This document shows positions 1 to 8,778 of a stretch of 64,000 nucleotides of DNA, in pieces; position 1 is the stretch's first letter, and every line of letters starts with the position of its first letter. The notes beneath the pieces were generated by a model. It ran no database searches, was not told the origin of the DNA, and saw only the letters and a program-made list of their open reading frames with translations. This stretch comes from Virgibacillus_R byunsanensis (GTDB lineage: Bacteria > Bacillota > Bacilli > Bacillales > Amphibacillaceae): contig NZ_JBHTKJ010000021.1 of NCBI RefSeq assembly GCF_042675965.1, positions 1-64,000 on the forward strand, read 5' to 3'. A program made the translations under genes and the position numbers.

Positions 1-30
1 TTTTTTATTACCACGCTAGAAGCTCTCCGG

Positions 31-55
31 AACCCCCGGCATAGCCAGGGGTTTT
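31..55. terminator. GC-rich hairpin, possible terminator
   Basis: AACCCC/GGGGTT and GGC/GCC pair around a short loop and are followed on the plus strand by TTTTC. It lies beyond the spoIIIA terminator and may belong to a neighbouring gene outside the window. Confidence 0.35.
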
Positions 56-79
56 CTAAACCATTAAAAAGGCAAAAAT

Positions 80-125
80 AAAAAATGGTGTCAAGTTCAC
101 GTACAAACTTGGCACCATTTATTTT
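80..125 (-). terminator. spoIIIA operon terminator
   Basis: A 15-bp near-perfect stem (83-97 with 106-120) ends in a T-rich run on the minus strand, just after the spoIIIAH stop codon. Confidence 0.85.
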
Positions 126-131
126 TGTTTA

Positions 132-686
132 TTAGCTTCCTGTAGGTTGAAAATTAACATCAACGGTTACTTCGCCAAATTCATCCCTAACCATCTGCAT
201 AATATTTACTGTCTCTTCTTTTGATAGCTCTTCTACTTTTACATGGACGTGGATTTTTTCATCTTCTGAGCGAACCAAAACATCCTGATAATTAGCTGAT
301 GCTATAATGGAATCCTCTAAAATCGATTCCTTTGTAGATATTTGGTCTATGGTATCTATTTCATTTAACGCCTCATTGATTTCTTCTGTTGTTGCTGAAC
401 TAGAAGCTACAATATCTTCTAATCTTTGTTTTTTCATACTTCGCTCATCATTAAGGTCCATTCTAATAGTAGTAAACAACTCATCTTGTCCTAAATTTGA
501 GATGTCGTCTACCTCTGTACCATCCATTTCTTCACCTGATTCAGATGTTGCTGTTTCTTCTGAATCAGTTTCCCCATTATCGATGTAAGCTAGATCCTCA
601 CTGGTTGGAGATGTCAGATAATAAACACTCAACACAATCATCAAACTCAACATCGTTAATAACCACACTGTTTGCTTTTTTAACAT
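132..686 (-). CDS. spoIIIAH: Stage III sporulation protein AH
   Basis: Mother-cell component of the SpoIIIA-SpoIIQ channel ('feeding tube') that joins mother cell and forespore; in the family its periplasmic domain binds SpoIIQ. The 184-residue protein has one N-terminal membrane segment (about residues 6-24), an acidic low-complexity linker (about 30-65), and a C-terminal ring-building domain of YscJ/FliF-like fold ending in VTVDVNFQP. It is the last gene of the operon, 12 bp after spoIIIAG and followed by a terminator. Assignment rests on the membrane-anchor and domain pattern plus its place in the complete spoIIIAA-AH order. Confidence 0.95.
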   Translation of the reverse strand: MLKKQTVWLLTMLSLMIVLSVYYLTSPTSEDLAYIDNGETDSEETATSESGEEMDGTEVDDISNLGQDELFTTIRMDLNDERSMKKQRLEDIVASSSATTEEINEALNEIDTIDQISTKESILEDSIIASANYQDVLVRSEDEKIHVHVKVEELSKEETVNIMQMVRDEFGEVTVDVNFQPTGS

Positions 687-698
687 ATTAAATCCTCC

Positions 699-1337
699 TT
701 AATTTTTAGGCATTACAGATACTCTATGTGTCGGGACATCTAGTACACGAGAAACAGCTTCTATTACCCATTGCTTAACTGACGCATGATCTACTCCTTT
801 TGCAACAACAAAAACTCCCCTTACCTCAGGCTTTCTTGTTTGAATTAATAGTGGTACTTCTTTATCTCCTTGTCTTACCAGTACAACCTGCGTTTCTTCT
901 GTTCGATCCTCAATTTCTCTTGTTCCACCATTTGTGTCATTTTCATTGGTAGTTTGTTGTCCAGTAATTAAGTTTCTTTCATATACTTTTACTTTTGTAG
1001 AATCCAGATTAATCATTACTTCAACATCAGAAACGCCTTGTATTTTATCCAACATTTCTACAAGATCTTTTTGATAAGTTGCTTCTAATTCATCTACGTC
1101 TGAGGTGGTAGATTTATCTTCTGAAAACGTTTCCTTCGTTTCTTTTTTTGGTTGAATGATTAGATCATCATTATTATTTGGCTCGTCTTCTGATGAAGTA
1201 GTAAAGGCATTACCAACAATAAGCAACAATAAGCCCAAGAGACCAATCACTAATAGGTATCCAGTTTTTTTGAAAAACTTTTTGGAGTTTTTATCCATAC
1301 TATTAAACTCAAATAATTTTTTTAGTTTCTGTTTCAA
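699..1337 (-). CDS. spoIIIAG: Stage III sporulation protein AG
   Basis: SpoIIIAG forms a large ring in the intermembrane space of the engulfed forespore. The protein has a basic N-terminus, one membrane segment (KTGYLLVIGLLGLLLL), a Ser/Glu/Asp-rich linker and a C-terminal ring domain (EAVSRVLDVPTHRVSVMP). I place the start at TTG 1337, not ATG 1355: GGGAGGGAGG sits 6 nt before the TTG, inside the longer reading, while the upstream ATG has no ribosome-binding site. The TTG overlaps the TGA of spoIIIAF, implying translational coupling. Product is 212 residues. Confidence 0.93.
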   Translation of the reverse strand: MKQKLKKLFEFNSMDKNSKKFFKKTGYLLVIGLLGLLLLIVGNAFTTSSEDEPNNNDDLIIQPKKETKETFSEDKSTTSDVDELEATYQKDLVEMLDKIQGVSDVEVMINLDSTKVKVYERNLITGQQTTNENDTNGGTREIEDRTEETQVVLVRQGDKEVPLLIQTRKPEVRGVFVVAKGVDHASVKQWVIEAVSRVLDVPTHRVSVMPKN

Positions 1338-1954
1338 GGTGTCCCTCCCTCCCATAAAACAGTTAATTTCTTATTGTTGAATTCCCAAACATTCTCTAAT
1401 AAGGCTTTTATCTCTTCTACATCTTGCTCGTCCTCCAAAACTTGTGGTTCATCTGTATTTATTACAACATCATCAACAACACTAACTGCTCCCTCCCCAT
1501 TCTCTGATTCTTGTAAATACACAATGACTTCCTCCAGGCCTTCGTATGTAAGATCTGTCTCTGTGATAAATAAATAGTCAATGTCTGCTATTTCTGCATC
1601 AAATTCTTTTAACAAAGGTCCCTTAGCCAAATCTTTTAATTGAACAGTCATTTGTTCTTCAATATATGCATTTTGTGAGGCTTGTATTTCATTTTTTTGT
1701 AATTCTATTAAATTTTCTGTATTTAACTCCGTTGCCTGTTCCAAGTTAAGCTGTTCGTACGAGGCTTCCAGAGCCTGTTGAACGTTAAAATCAAACAAGA
1801 AAAAAAGTGGCTTCAAAAAAATTAGAATCAATATTAAACCGACCACTAACTTAACGTATTTTTTCATAGCAGTTGCAGGTACTAGTAAATCGATGATGGT
1901 TGCTAGTAATACAAAAATAATAATTTGTGTAATCCATTGAATAAGTATATCCAT
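1334..1954 (-). CDS. spoIIIAF: Stage III sporulation protein AF
   Basis: Membrane component of the SpoIIIA complex. The 206-residue protein begins with two membrane segments (about residues 5-24 and 33-55), followed by a soluble domain containing a long acidic stretch near residues 160-185 (DDVVINTDEPQ and DEQDVEEIKALLE). A GGGGGGAT ribosome site precedes the ATG. Its stop overlaps the proposed spoIIIAG start. In the family the soluble domain has a ring-forming fold like SpoIIIAG and AH; the precise role is less well known. Confidence 0.93.
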   Translation of the reverse strand: MDILIQWITQIIIFVLLATIIDLLVPATAMKKYVKLVVGLILILIFLKPLFFLFDFNVQQALEASYEQLNLEQATELNTENLIELQKNEIQASQNAYIEEQMTVQLKDLAKGPLLKEFDAEIADIDYLFITETDLTYEGLEEVIVYLQESENGEGAVSVVDDVVINTDEPQVLEDEQDVEEIKALLENVWEFNNKKLTVLWEGGTP

Positions 1955-1967
1955 TTATATATCCCCC

Positions 1968-3158
1968 CTAGCGCAGGAGCAGCGTTATATTACTAGCTAC
2001 AACAATAATGACGATAGCTAGGAAAAACATTAAGGTTACAGCTAATAAACATGCCAATATTAAAACTATATATTTACTTATTGTGTTTAAACTTTCAATA
2101 ACTGGACCATCACCAATTGGTTGTAAAACTGCAGCAGCAATTTTATAAATCAGTGCTATAGCAAAAATCTTAATGGCTGGAAACAATGCAATAAAAACAA
2201 TAATAATAACGCCTACAATTCCTACTGCATTTTTTAGAAGTAACGAAGCACTTAACATGGTATCTGCAGCATCTGTAAATGTTCTGCCTACAACAGGGAT
2301 AAAATTTCCAGTTATAAACTTAGCAGTTTTCATTGCCACTCCGTCCTGAATTGCACTTGATGCGCCTTGAACAGACATGACACCTAAAAACACAGTTAAA
2401 AATACACCTAAGGTTCCCAATCCTATTGTTTTTAGTAGGTTTGCCAAATGGGTAACTTTATAATTCTCATTTAAACTACTTACGATCATTAACAGAGCTG
2501 AAAGAAACAGTAAAGGTAATATAAAATTTGAAACGAGTACACCACTTAAGGGAATAAGAAATAGAACTATGGGATGAAAAAATGAGACAGCAACAACATT
2601 ACCAAATGTCGCCATTAAACCTAAGACTAAGGGAAGTAATGCAATCATAAAACTACTCATGGTATCAATGGCTTCTTTCGCATATGAAACTGCTACATAA
2701 AAGCTATTTAATGCCAAGTATATTAAAACGATATAAACTACAAAATATGCAATTTTACTAATCGAGCTTTTTTCAAAAGCTGTGTGCATGGTTTGAAGTA
2801 CTATTGAAAAAAGCGTTAACAGTAATAGAGAACCTAATAGTTTTCCATTTAAGATAAGTTCATGAAATAAGTACTCTAATAACCCCATCATTGTTTCTTT
2901 AAGAGAGAATGATTCTTGATTCTTTATAAATTCATAAACGCTGGTTTTTTCTAATTCAGGAATATATCCCCCATACTCATGTACAAGGTTATTCCAATGG
3001 CGATTAACACCATCCAGCGAAACATCATCTAATATATCTGCTTCTGCCAATATACCTGCTTCTTCTTTCTTTTTATATTCAGCATATACGTGTGCTTGTC
3101 CAGTTAGGAGTAACAATAGAATGAATAGGAAACCAACTAAGCATTTATTTCGTTTCAT
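1968..3158 (-). CDS. spoIIIAE: Stage III sporulation protein AE
   Basis: Large polytopic membrane protein of the SpoIIIA channel, required for SpoIIIG activity in the forespore. The 396-residue product has a cleavable-looking signal segment (KCLVGFLFILLLLLTGQAHVYA), a soluble part to about residue 90, then about seven hydrophobic spans to the C-terminus (ITLLLR). The length fits the family (about 399 in B. subtilis, from memory). It lies 13 bp upstream of spoIIIAF and follows spoIIIAD by 35 bp. Confidence 0.95.
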   Translation of the reverse strand: MKRNKCLVGFLFILLLLLTGQAHVYAEYKKKEEAGILAEADILDDVSLDGVNRHWNNLVHEYGGYIPELEKTSVYEFIKNQESFSLKETMMGLLEYLFHELILNGKLLGSLLLLTLFSIVLQTMHTAFEKSSISKIAYFVVYIVLIYLALNSFYVAVSYAKEAIDTMSSFMIALLPLVLGLMATFGNVVAVSFFHPIVLFLIPLSGVLVSNFILPLLFLSALLMIVSSLNENYKVTHLANLLKTIGLGTLGVFLTVFLGVMSVQGASSAIQDGVAMKTAKFITGNFIPVVGRTFTDAADTMLSASLLLKNAVGIVGVIIIVFIALFPAIKIFAIALIYKIAAAVLQPIGDGPVIESLNTISKYIVLILACLLAVTLMFFLAIVIIVVASNITLLLR

Positions 3159-3193
3159 TCACCACAATTACTCCCTTCAAGTATATTAATTGT

Positions 3194-3586
3194 TTAACTC
3201 ACTGGTAGAAAACTTAATATGGCCTCTATGACTGCTGTTAGTATTGGAACTGCCAGTAATAGGATGAATATCTTTCCTGCTAATTCTATCTTTGCTGCGA
3301 CAGATCCAAGACCTGCATCTTTCGTTATATTTGCACCTAGTTCAGCAATATAAGCGATTCCAATTATTTTCAGAATGGTCTCCATGTACATATTATCTAT
3401 ATTCGCCTTTTGTCCTAATGATTCAATTATTTGAAAAATAGTACCTATTTGTTTAATGATCGCTAAGAAAATAATAATTCCTGTTACGATAATCAGAAGA
3501 AAAGCAAATGATGGGTTAATATCTTTTAGTACAATATATAAAATACTTGCAATAATACCGAGAATAACAATTTGTATAATATCCAT
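3194..3586 (-). CDS. spoIIIAD: Stage III sporulation protein AD
   Basis: Small integral membrane subunit of the mother-cell SpoIIIA complex. The 130 residues hold about four hydrophobic spans with a conserved central NIDNMYMETILKIIGIAYIAE stretch typical of the family, and a C-terminal LSFLPVS. It is 5 bp downstream of spoIIIAC, with which it shares sequence character (both resemble small membrane subunits of export systems). A direct catalytic role is not expected. Confidence 0.95.
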   Translation of the reverse strand: MDIIQIVILGIIASILYIVLKDINPSFAFLLIIVTGIIIFLAIIKQIGTIFQIIESLGQKANIDNMYMETILKIIGIAYIAELGANITKDAGLGSVAAKIELAGKIFILLLAVPILTAVIEAILSFLPVS

Positions 3587-3591
3587 TTAAA

Positions 3592-3798
3592 TTACCCCTG
3601 AAAAAGGAATACGGACCTAATCTGTTGAAATAGATCAGAAAGGCCATTTATAACTATTACAAGAACAATTATAAATCCAAGCAACGTAGCAAATTGACCT
3701 ATTTCTTCTTTTCCCATTTGCTTTAAAATAGTATGGATCAGTGCAACAATTACCCCTATACCAGCAATTTGAAATAAAACGGATGCATCATTAAACAT
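3592..3798 (-). CDS. spoIIIAC: Stage III sporulation protein AC
   Basis: A 68-residue protein with two membrane segments (about residues 8-25 and 38-55), matching the very small SpoIIIAC family. The loop HTILKQMGKEEIGQF between the helices is typical. An AAGGAAAGGGG ribosome site precedes the ATG. It sits between spoIIIAB and spoIIIAD in the usual order. Confidence 0.95.
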   Translation of the reverse strand: MFNDASVLFQIAGIGVIVALIHTILKQMGKEEIGQFATLLGFIIVLVIVINGLSDLFQQIRSVFLFQG

Positions 3799-3816
3799 GG
3801 ATGTACCCCTTTCCTT

Positions 3817-4329
3817 CTAAATGAGCAATAATACGATAAATATTCCGCATAAGACTCCTAGACTTTTTGCCATTTTGCTATATCTAAATTGATTATCCCT
3901 AGCTTCCTCTAGTTCTCGATCAAGGTGACTGATTGCAAGATGTATATGTTTTTGTTGTTGATCAAAATCATGTTGGCCAAGAGTACGACCAAATTGTTTA
4001 AGAATTTCTTGTTCATTACTTGCTAAAGACGATACTTTTAACAACTCGTTGATGCTTTCGTTCCATTTGTTGAATAGATCTGTATTACCTTCTTCCATAG
4101 AGTTACTTAATGTATAGAAAAAAGAGTTTATCGGATCTGGAATTTGTTTTGCAATCGTCTCGAAAGCGTCTTTTAAGGGTAATTGACTGTATAAAATTTC
4201 TGCCTCTAAAATCTGTAAAGCGTTTTTTAGTTGTCGAATATGTTTAGGTCGCTTGTTTAATCTGTTACTCACTTCAAACCCGATCCAGGTGGTTGTGCCT
4301 ATGAAAAGAAGTGCTCCTATCCACTTCAT
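3817..4329 (-). CDS. spoIIIAB: Stage III sporulation protein AB
   Basis: SpoIIIAB resembles the GspF-like inner-membrane proteins of type II secretion and probably contacts the ATPase SpoIIIAA. The 170-residue product has an N-terminal membrane helix (about 4-20), a helical cytoplasmic domain with the family pattern LQILEAEILYSQLPLKDAF, and a C-terminal membrane helix (SLGVLCGIFIVLLLI). GAGGTG lies 8 nt before the ATG. Its first 56 bases overlap the end of spoIIIAA, more than usual. Confidence 0.95.
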   Translation of the reverse strand: MKWIGALLFIGTTTWIGFEVSNRLNKRPKHIRQLKNALQILEAEILYSQLPLKDAFETIAKQIPDPINSFFYTLSNSMEEGNTDLFNKWNESINELLKVSSLASNEQEILKQFGRTLGQHDFDQQQKHIHLAISHLDRELEEARDNQFRYSKMAKSLGVLCGIFIVLLLI

Positions 4330-5251
4330 CTGGTAAGCACCTCGATTTCTCTAAAATATTTTCTTCTCGCTGATTATATATATGCTTAATCTTGCCGGGA
4401 TTTACATGTTTTTGAAAAATGACAATACGCTTAAAAATTTCCTGTTGAAATAACACGTTTAATGAAGGTCTCTTTTTTAAATCAGATAATGTATTACCAT
4501 GAATAGTGCACATCACTATAACCCCTGCATTTATTGCTTCCATCAATGCTTGTACATCTCTATTGCTGCCAATTTCGTCAACGATTAATACATCTGGAGA
4601 CATGGAACGAATCATCATCATCATACCTTCTGCCTTTGGGCAAGCATCCATAACATCTGCTCGAAGACCTAAGTCGTGCTGTGGCACACCTTTTATGGAG
4701 CCTGCAATTTCAGACCTTTCATCGATAATCGCTACTTTTCTAGCTTCAACCCCGCCCCAACCAGTAGCAACCAATCGGGCTGCATCACGTATCATTGTTG
4801 TCTTTCCAGTTTGTGGAGCACCTACAAAAAGGGTATTCATGTAGTCACCTTTATAAATATAGGGCATGATAGGCTTGGCGCATCCTAGTTTTTCTTTTGC
4901 AATTCGGATATTTAAGAATGTAATATGTTGAAGCGCCTTTACAACTCCTTGTTTGGTATTGACCTTGCCTGCAAGCCCCACACGGTGTCCTCCCTCAATC
5001 GTAATATAGCCTTCTCTCAGTTCATCTTCCATTCGGTAAAGGGAGAATTCACTTAGTTGATTTACTATAAAAATACCATCCTTTTTATTTGGTTTAATTG
5101 TACTAATCCACTCCATTTTATGATCGAAAATTAGTTCTACAGGTTGATATAGTCGAAATCTTATTTCTTGCAGAAGAGCCCATCTGCCATTAATTGTTGA
5201 ATTGATCGCTTTTCTAATAGAGTCCGGAAACAATCGTAGTATTTCCTCCAT
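4274..5251 (-). CDS. spoIIIAA: Stage III sporulation protein AA (ATPase)
   Basis: AAA+ secretion-type ATPase that powers the SpoIIIA channel. Residues 144-151 form Walker A (GAPQTGKT) and about 221-228 form Walker B (VLIVDEIG); an arginine-rich R-domain and the HGNTL motif follow. At 325 residues it is about 18 longer than B. subtilis SpoIIIAA (307, from memory); the extra tail (ending HNHLDRV) is what overlaps spoIIIAB. AAGGTGAGGA precedes the ATG by 8 nt. First gene of the operon, behind a sigma-E-like promoter. Confidence 0.95.
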   Translation of the reverse strand: MEEILRLFPDSIRKAINSTINGRWALLQEIRFRLYQPVELIFDHKMEWISTIKPNKKDGIFIVNQLSEFSLYRMEDELREGYITIEGGHRVGLAGKVNTKQGVVKALQHITFLNIRIAKEKLGCAKPIMPYIYKGDYMNTLFVGAPQTGKTTMIRDAARLVATGWGGVEARKVAIIDERSEIAGSIKGVPQHDLGLRADVMDACPKAEGMMMMIRSMSPDVLIVDEIGSNRDVQALMEAINAGVIVMCTIHGNTLSDLKKRPSLNVLFQQEIFKRIVIFQKHVNPGKIKHIYNQREENILEKSRCLPDEVDRSTSFHRHNHLDRV

Positions 5252-5285
5252 AGCATGTCCTCACCTTTTACTAGCTTTATACATA

Positions 5286-5313
5286 AATGTATGTCCTCTC
5301 AGCTGAATTATGA
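5286..5313 (-). promoter_or_regulatory. Sigma-E-like promoter of spoIIIA
   Basis: On the minus strand TCATAATT (5313-5306), 12 nt, then CATACATT (5293-5286), close to the mother-cell sigma-E consensus. It ends 35 bp before the spoIIIAA start codon, as expected for a sigma-E-controlled operon. Confidence 0.65.
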
Positions 5314-5344
5314 CAATAGATCCGGTTAAGATTATAAAATTCGG

Positions 5345-5628
5345 TAAGTTATCACCTTAATAAGAAAAACTAGCAGCACCCATACAGGCTAAGTTCGCCA
5401 CTTCCTTGAAAAGGAAAAACGTTTTTCTGCGTGCGATGCTTTTTAGGGAAGCTTTCCTCATCCTGTGGCGTCATCGGCACTAGTATGTCCTCGAAAAAGA
5501 ATCGCTTTTTCTTTGTGCGGTGTTTCGCTGTCGAAGCCTTCCTTGTCCTGTGCGTCGGAGTTGGACGTGTCAGATTCTGTAGATAAATGTACAAAACTTT
5601 CAAGTTATATACTTTTCTTACTACTACC
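5345..5628 (-). repeat. Dispersed repeat block with two tandem cores (copies A and B)
   Basis: Two diverged copies of an about 85-bp module lie head to tail: about 5395-5480 and about 5488-5574. Shared words are TTCCTTGTCCTG (or TTTCCTCATCCTG), GTGCG(A/G)TG and TCCTTGAAAA/TCCTCGAAAA. Related copies are at 27399-27602 and 29040-29165, and the right flank (AGGCTAAGTTCGCCAC) also recurs at 27399-27602. Read on the minus strand the block begins just after the efp terminator. It fills most of the 430-bp gap between spoIIIAA and efp; no gene seen. Confidence 0.75.
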
Positions 5629-5668
5629 AAAAAAAAAAAAAGACAGCCCTAGTTTTAGGACTGCCTTC
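5627..5668 (-). terminator. efp terminator
   Basis: GGCAGTCCT pairs imperfectly with AGGGCTGTC and is followed on the minus strand by a run of about 13 T. Confidence 0.85.
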
Positions 5669-5681
5669 TTAAAAATTGTTA

Positions 5682-6239
5682 TTATGCTCTTGAGATATAT
5701 TTACCGTCAGCTGTATTTATCACTAATACTTCTCCAGCATTAATGAAAAATGGAACTTGAACAATAAGACCGGTTTCAAGGGTTGCTGGTTTAGTACCGC
5801 CACTTGCAGTATCACCTTTAATACCCGGTTCTGTTTCAGTTACTTCCAATTCCACATTTTTAGGTAATTCAATACCAATAACTTCACCTTCATATGTGAC
5901 AATAGAAACTTCCATATTTTCTTTAATAAATTTTAATTCATTTTCAAGTTGACTTGTCTGCATATCTAATTGTTCGTATGTGTTCGTATCCATAAATGCA
6001 TGTGTGTCTCCTGAGGAGTACAAATACTGCATTTTTCTGTTCTCAATATGAGCTTTACTTACCTTTTCTCCTCCACGGAACGTTTTTTCTTGGATACTGC
6101 CATTACGCAAGTTGCGAAGTTTGGATCGAACAAATGCAGCACCTTTTCCGGGCTTCACATGTTGAAATTCCATTACCTGCCATATACTATTATCTACTTC
6201 TATTGTTAGTCCTGTTTTAAAATCATTAACTGATATCAT
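5682..6239 (-). CDS. efp: Translation elongation factor P
   Basis: EF-P binds ribosomes stalled on polyproline stretches and promotes peptide bond formation. All three domains are present in 185 residues: N-terminal KOW-like domain, and two OB domains (MDTNTYEQLDM; PGIKGDTASGGTKPATLETG signature). The modification site loop is KPGKGAAF with Lys32 at the tip, as in B. subtilis EF-P. GAAAGGAGAATGTGATAA precedes the ATG. It follows yqhT by 22 bp and may be cotranscribed with it. Confidence 0.97.
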   Translation of the reverse strand: MISVNDFKTGLTIEVDNSIWQVMEFQHVKPGKGAAFVRSKLRNLRNGSIQEKTFRGGEKVSKAHIENRKMQYLYSSGDTHAFMDTNTYEQLDMQTSQLENELKFIKENMEVSIVTYEGEVIGIELPKNVELEVTETEPGIKGDTASGGTKPATLETGLIVQVPFFINAGEVLVINTADGKYISRA

Positions 6240-6261
6240 TTATCACATTCTCCTTTCATGA

Positions 6262-7326
6262 CTATAGTTGAATTAAATCTTTTGATGAAAACGATAACCT
6301 CTCATTACCCGTTTCAGTTATAACTATATCATCTTCAATTCTACAACCGCCAACTCCAGGAATATAAATACCAGGTTCAACTGTCACCACCATACCTGCT
6401 TTTAACTTTTTATCAGATTTGAACGATAGACCTGGTCCTTCATGTACTTCTAATCCAAGGCCATGTCCGGTTGAATGACCAAAGTATTTTCCATATCCTT
6501 TTTCTGTTATATAATCTCTTGTAAGTGCATCTGCTTCCTTACCAGTCATGCCAGGCTTTGTTCCTTCTACACCTAGCAATTGCGCTTGTAGTACAGTGTT
6601 GTAAATCGTACGTAATTCATCACTTATTTCCCCGACTGCTAACGTTCTAGTAATATCAGAACAATAACCGTTGTAAAGTGCTCCAAAATCCAGTGTAACA
6701 AGTTCACCGTTTTGAATTTCCTTATCAGAGGCTACACCATGTGGTAGTGCTGAACGATATCCTGAAGCAACTATGATATCAAAGCTAGACGATGTTGCAC
6801 CTTGTTTACGCATAAAAAACTCTAGTTCATTTGACACATCTATTTCTTTTACTCCGGGCTTTATATAACTTTGTATATGTTCAAATGCACCATCGGCAAT
6901 CTCTGCTGCTTTTTTCATTATGGAAAGCTCTTCTTGTGATTTAATGAGACGTAGTTCTTCAATTAGCCCACTTACAGGGATTAATTCTGCTTTCTCAAAT
7001 GTTTTTTTATATAATTCATAATCTGAATAAGTCACATGATCTTTTTCAAATCCCAAACGTGATATATTCAGATCTTTTAATTGCGTATTTATTTCTTGTT
7101 CAATCGGTTGTGTATGTTTAATAACTTCAAACCCCGTTGCTTGTTCATTAGCTTGTTCTATGTAACGAAAGTCTGTAATAAATCGTGTAGCATTTTTGCT
7201 GATAAGTACAACACCAGCAGTTCCAGTAAAGCCTGTCATATACCTTCTGTTTATAGAGCTCGTAATTAGGATCGCATCTAATTCTTTCTCTTCTAAACCA
7301 TTTCTAAGATTAGTTATTTTCCCCAT
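6262..7326 (-). CDS. yqhT: M24-family Xaa-Pro peptidase
   Basis: Cytoplasmic metallopeptidase of the aminopeptidase P/prolidase family, cleaving bonds involving proline. It has an N-terminal creatinase-like domain and a C-terminal pita-bread domain with the metal ligands LDFGALYNGYCSDITRT (two Asp), GHSTGHGLGLEVHE (His) and VEPGIY/IEDD (two Glu). The start is set at ATG 7326, with AAAGGA 9 nt upstream; ATG 7335 touches the ribosome site directly. It overlaps the 3' end of aroQ. Substrate specificity (X-Pro dipeptide or longer) cannot be decided from sequence. Confidence 0.93.
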   Translation of the reverse strand: MGKITNLRNGLEEKELDAILITSSINRRYMTGFTGTAGVVLISKNATRFITDFRYIEQANEQATGFEVIKHTQPIEQEINTQLKDLNISRLGFEKDHVTYSDYELYKKTFEKAELIPVSGLIEELRLIKSQEELSIMKKAAEIADGAFEHIQSYIKPGVKEIDVSNELEFFMRKQGATSSSFDIIVASGYRSALPHGVASDKEIQNGELVTLDFGALYNGYCSDITRTLAVGEISDELRTIYNTVLQAQLLGVEGTKPGMTGKEADALTRDYITEKGYGKYFGHSTGHGLGLEVHEGPGLSFKSDKKLKAGMVVTVEPGIYIPGVGGCRIEDDIVITETGNERLSFSSKDLIQL

Positions 7327-7774
7327 GGCCTTCATTCCTTTCTATATGTTCCTCAATAAATGCTAATGCGGCTAAACGATAACCAGAAATACCTAACCCG
7401 ACAATTTGTCCATAACATACAGGTGCTAACATAGATGTGTGCCGAAATGATTCCCGTTGGTGTACGTTGGAAATATGTACTTCGATAACTGGTGTGTCAA
7501 TCGCCTTAATCACATCTCTTAATGCAATGCTTGTATGTGTGTAAGCTGCAGGATTAAAAATAATTCCATTGTATTGCCCGTTAGCCTCCTGCAAACGATC
7601 AATCAATTCTCCTTCATGATTTGATTGAAAGTCATCAATGGTATAACCATATTGCTTTGTCAATGATGCTAGATTTCTAACAATATCCTTGAGAGAGAAA
7701 TCCCCATAAATCTCCTTTTCACGCATTCCTAACAAATTAATGTTAGGCCCATTAACTAATAAAAGACGCTTCAT
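7310..7774 (-). CDS. aroQ: Type II 3-dehydroquinate dehydratase
   Basis: Third step of the shikimate pathway, 3-dehydroquinate to 3-dehydroshikimate. The 154-residue protein shows the family motifs GPNINLLGMREKEIYG (flexible lid with the catalytic Tyr), QSNHEGELID, NPAAYTHTS and EVHISNVHQRE (catalytic His). Type II enzymes are small dodecamers, unlike type I AroD. A shikimate kinase gene lies elsewhere in the window (22169). Order yqhR-aroQ-yqhT-efp is conserved in Bacillus. Confidence 0.96.
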   Translation of the reverse strand: MKRLLLVNGPNINLLGMREKEIYGDFSLKDIVRNLASLTKQYGYTIDDFQSNHEGELIDRLQEANGQYNGIIFNPAAYTHTSIALRDVIKAIDTPVIEVHISNVHQRESFRHTSMLAPVCYGQIVGLGISGYRLAALAFIEEHIERNEGHGENN

Positions 7775-7847
7775 AGGCTTCTTTCATTCCTTTACCCTTA
7801 TATAGTATGACTCATTTAGTTTATCATAAAAAAATTAATTTTAATAA

Positions 7848-8372
7848 CTATACATCTGATTTTTCTGACTTACGTTCCTGATTTTCTTTCATAACTGTAT
7901 CATGATAATCATAAGAAATAGAATATCCAATGAATGTTCCATATATGATATATAAACAAACAGTGGATACAATCGTATATAAATTCATATCTGTAAGTTT
8001 AGAAATGTTTGTAAAGATTGGTTGCAAGACATAAAATACAATTAACCATAGAATTGCTCCATACGCAGCACCCATCCACATAATTCTTATTTTCTTTAGT
8101 ACTCCATAATAAACAAAGGCTACTGCTACCGAAATAATTCCAATCATTACAATGGATACCACATCCCCTAACCAACTACTAGTCCATGCTGCAGTGTTCC
8201 AGGAACGCAAAACAAAGCTTCTTGGTGCTACTTCAGAAAAATTGAAGTAATACAAGAATACACCAAGTGTGCTCCAAATAACTCCACCAATAAATCCAGT
8301 AAGTAACGACCTTGATAACAGAGATAATGCTTTTTCTTGTTTATTTTGTTCTAATTTTGGATCTTCTTTCAA
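7848..8372 (-). CDS. yqhR: YqhR-type integral membrane protein
   Basis: Conserved membrane protein of unknown function found in spore formers. After a charged N-terminus (KEDPKLEQNKQEKAL) there are four hydrophobic spans and a charged C-terminus (KENQERKSEKSDV). I set the start at TTG 8372, because GGAGGTG ends 6 nt before it; the ATG at 8417 lacks a ribosome site and would add a poorly supported 15-residue extension containing that site. Product 174 residues. Named by synteny with aroQ and by membrane pattern. Confidence 0.8.
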   Translation of the reverse strand: MKEDPKLEQNKQEKALSLLSRSLLTGFIGGVIWSTLGVFLYYFNFSEVAPRSFVLRSWNTAAWTSSWLGDVVSIVMIGIISVAVAFVYYGVLKKIRIMWMGAAYGAILWLIVFYVLQPIFTNISKLTDMNLYTIVSTVCLYIIYGTFIGYSISYDYHDTVMKENQERKSEKSDV

Positions 8373-8778
8373 AACTGACACCTCCACGATTATTATTGCC
8401 AATTGAGTTAAATGCAATCAAAAACATTTTCATTACTTTTACTATTACCGTATGTTTTCCTGTTAAAATAGAATCAATTCACCATTTCGTGAGTGAAGAT
8501 TTATAATGGTTATTAAGAACTGGTAGTTTTTAAGCTATTAAATTTGCACTGAATAAAAGCATTTATACTTTCAAAAGAAGAAAAGGAAATTGTAATGAAT
8601 ATTTTGAGTTGAAAAGGAAAGAATCGAAAGTAGTAAAAGATTTAAGTTTTTTTGTTGCTATAACTAGTCACTGTTATTTAAAATAGTATAATATCTTAAA
8701 ATTGTATAAAATAATGATATAAAAGTAGAAGATAGTGGTATAGGTAAAGTAAGATGAACTGAGAAAGGAGGACTTCAA
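8373..8778. other. Divergent intergenic region yqhR/yqhP
   Basis: A 406-bp AT-rich gap between divergent genes. A TATAAT-like box lies near 8687-8692 upstream of yqhP. No gene, repeat or structured RNA was seen. Confidence 0.5.

Noticed and set aside
5370..5630. Open frame of 86 codons on the minus strand (5370-5630) in the repeat block.
   Set aside because: It lies in repeated DNA, with no ribosome site and odd composition (many Arg/Lys/Thr); a chance frame.
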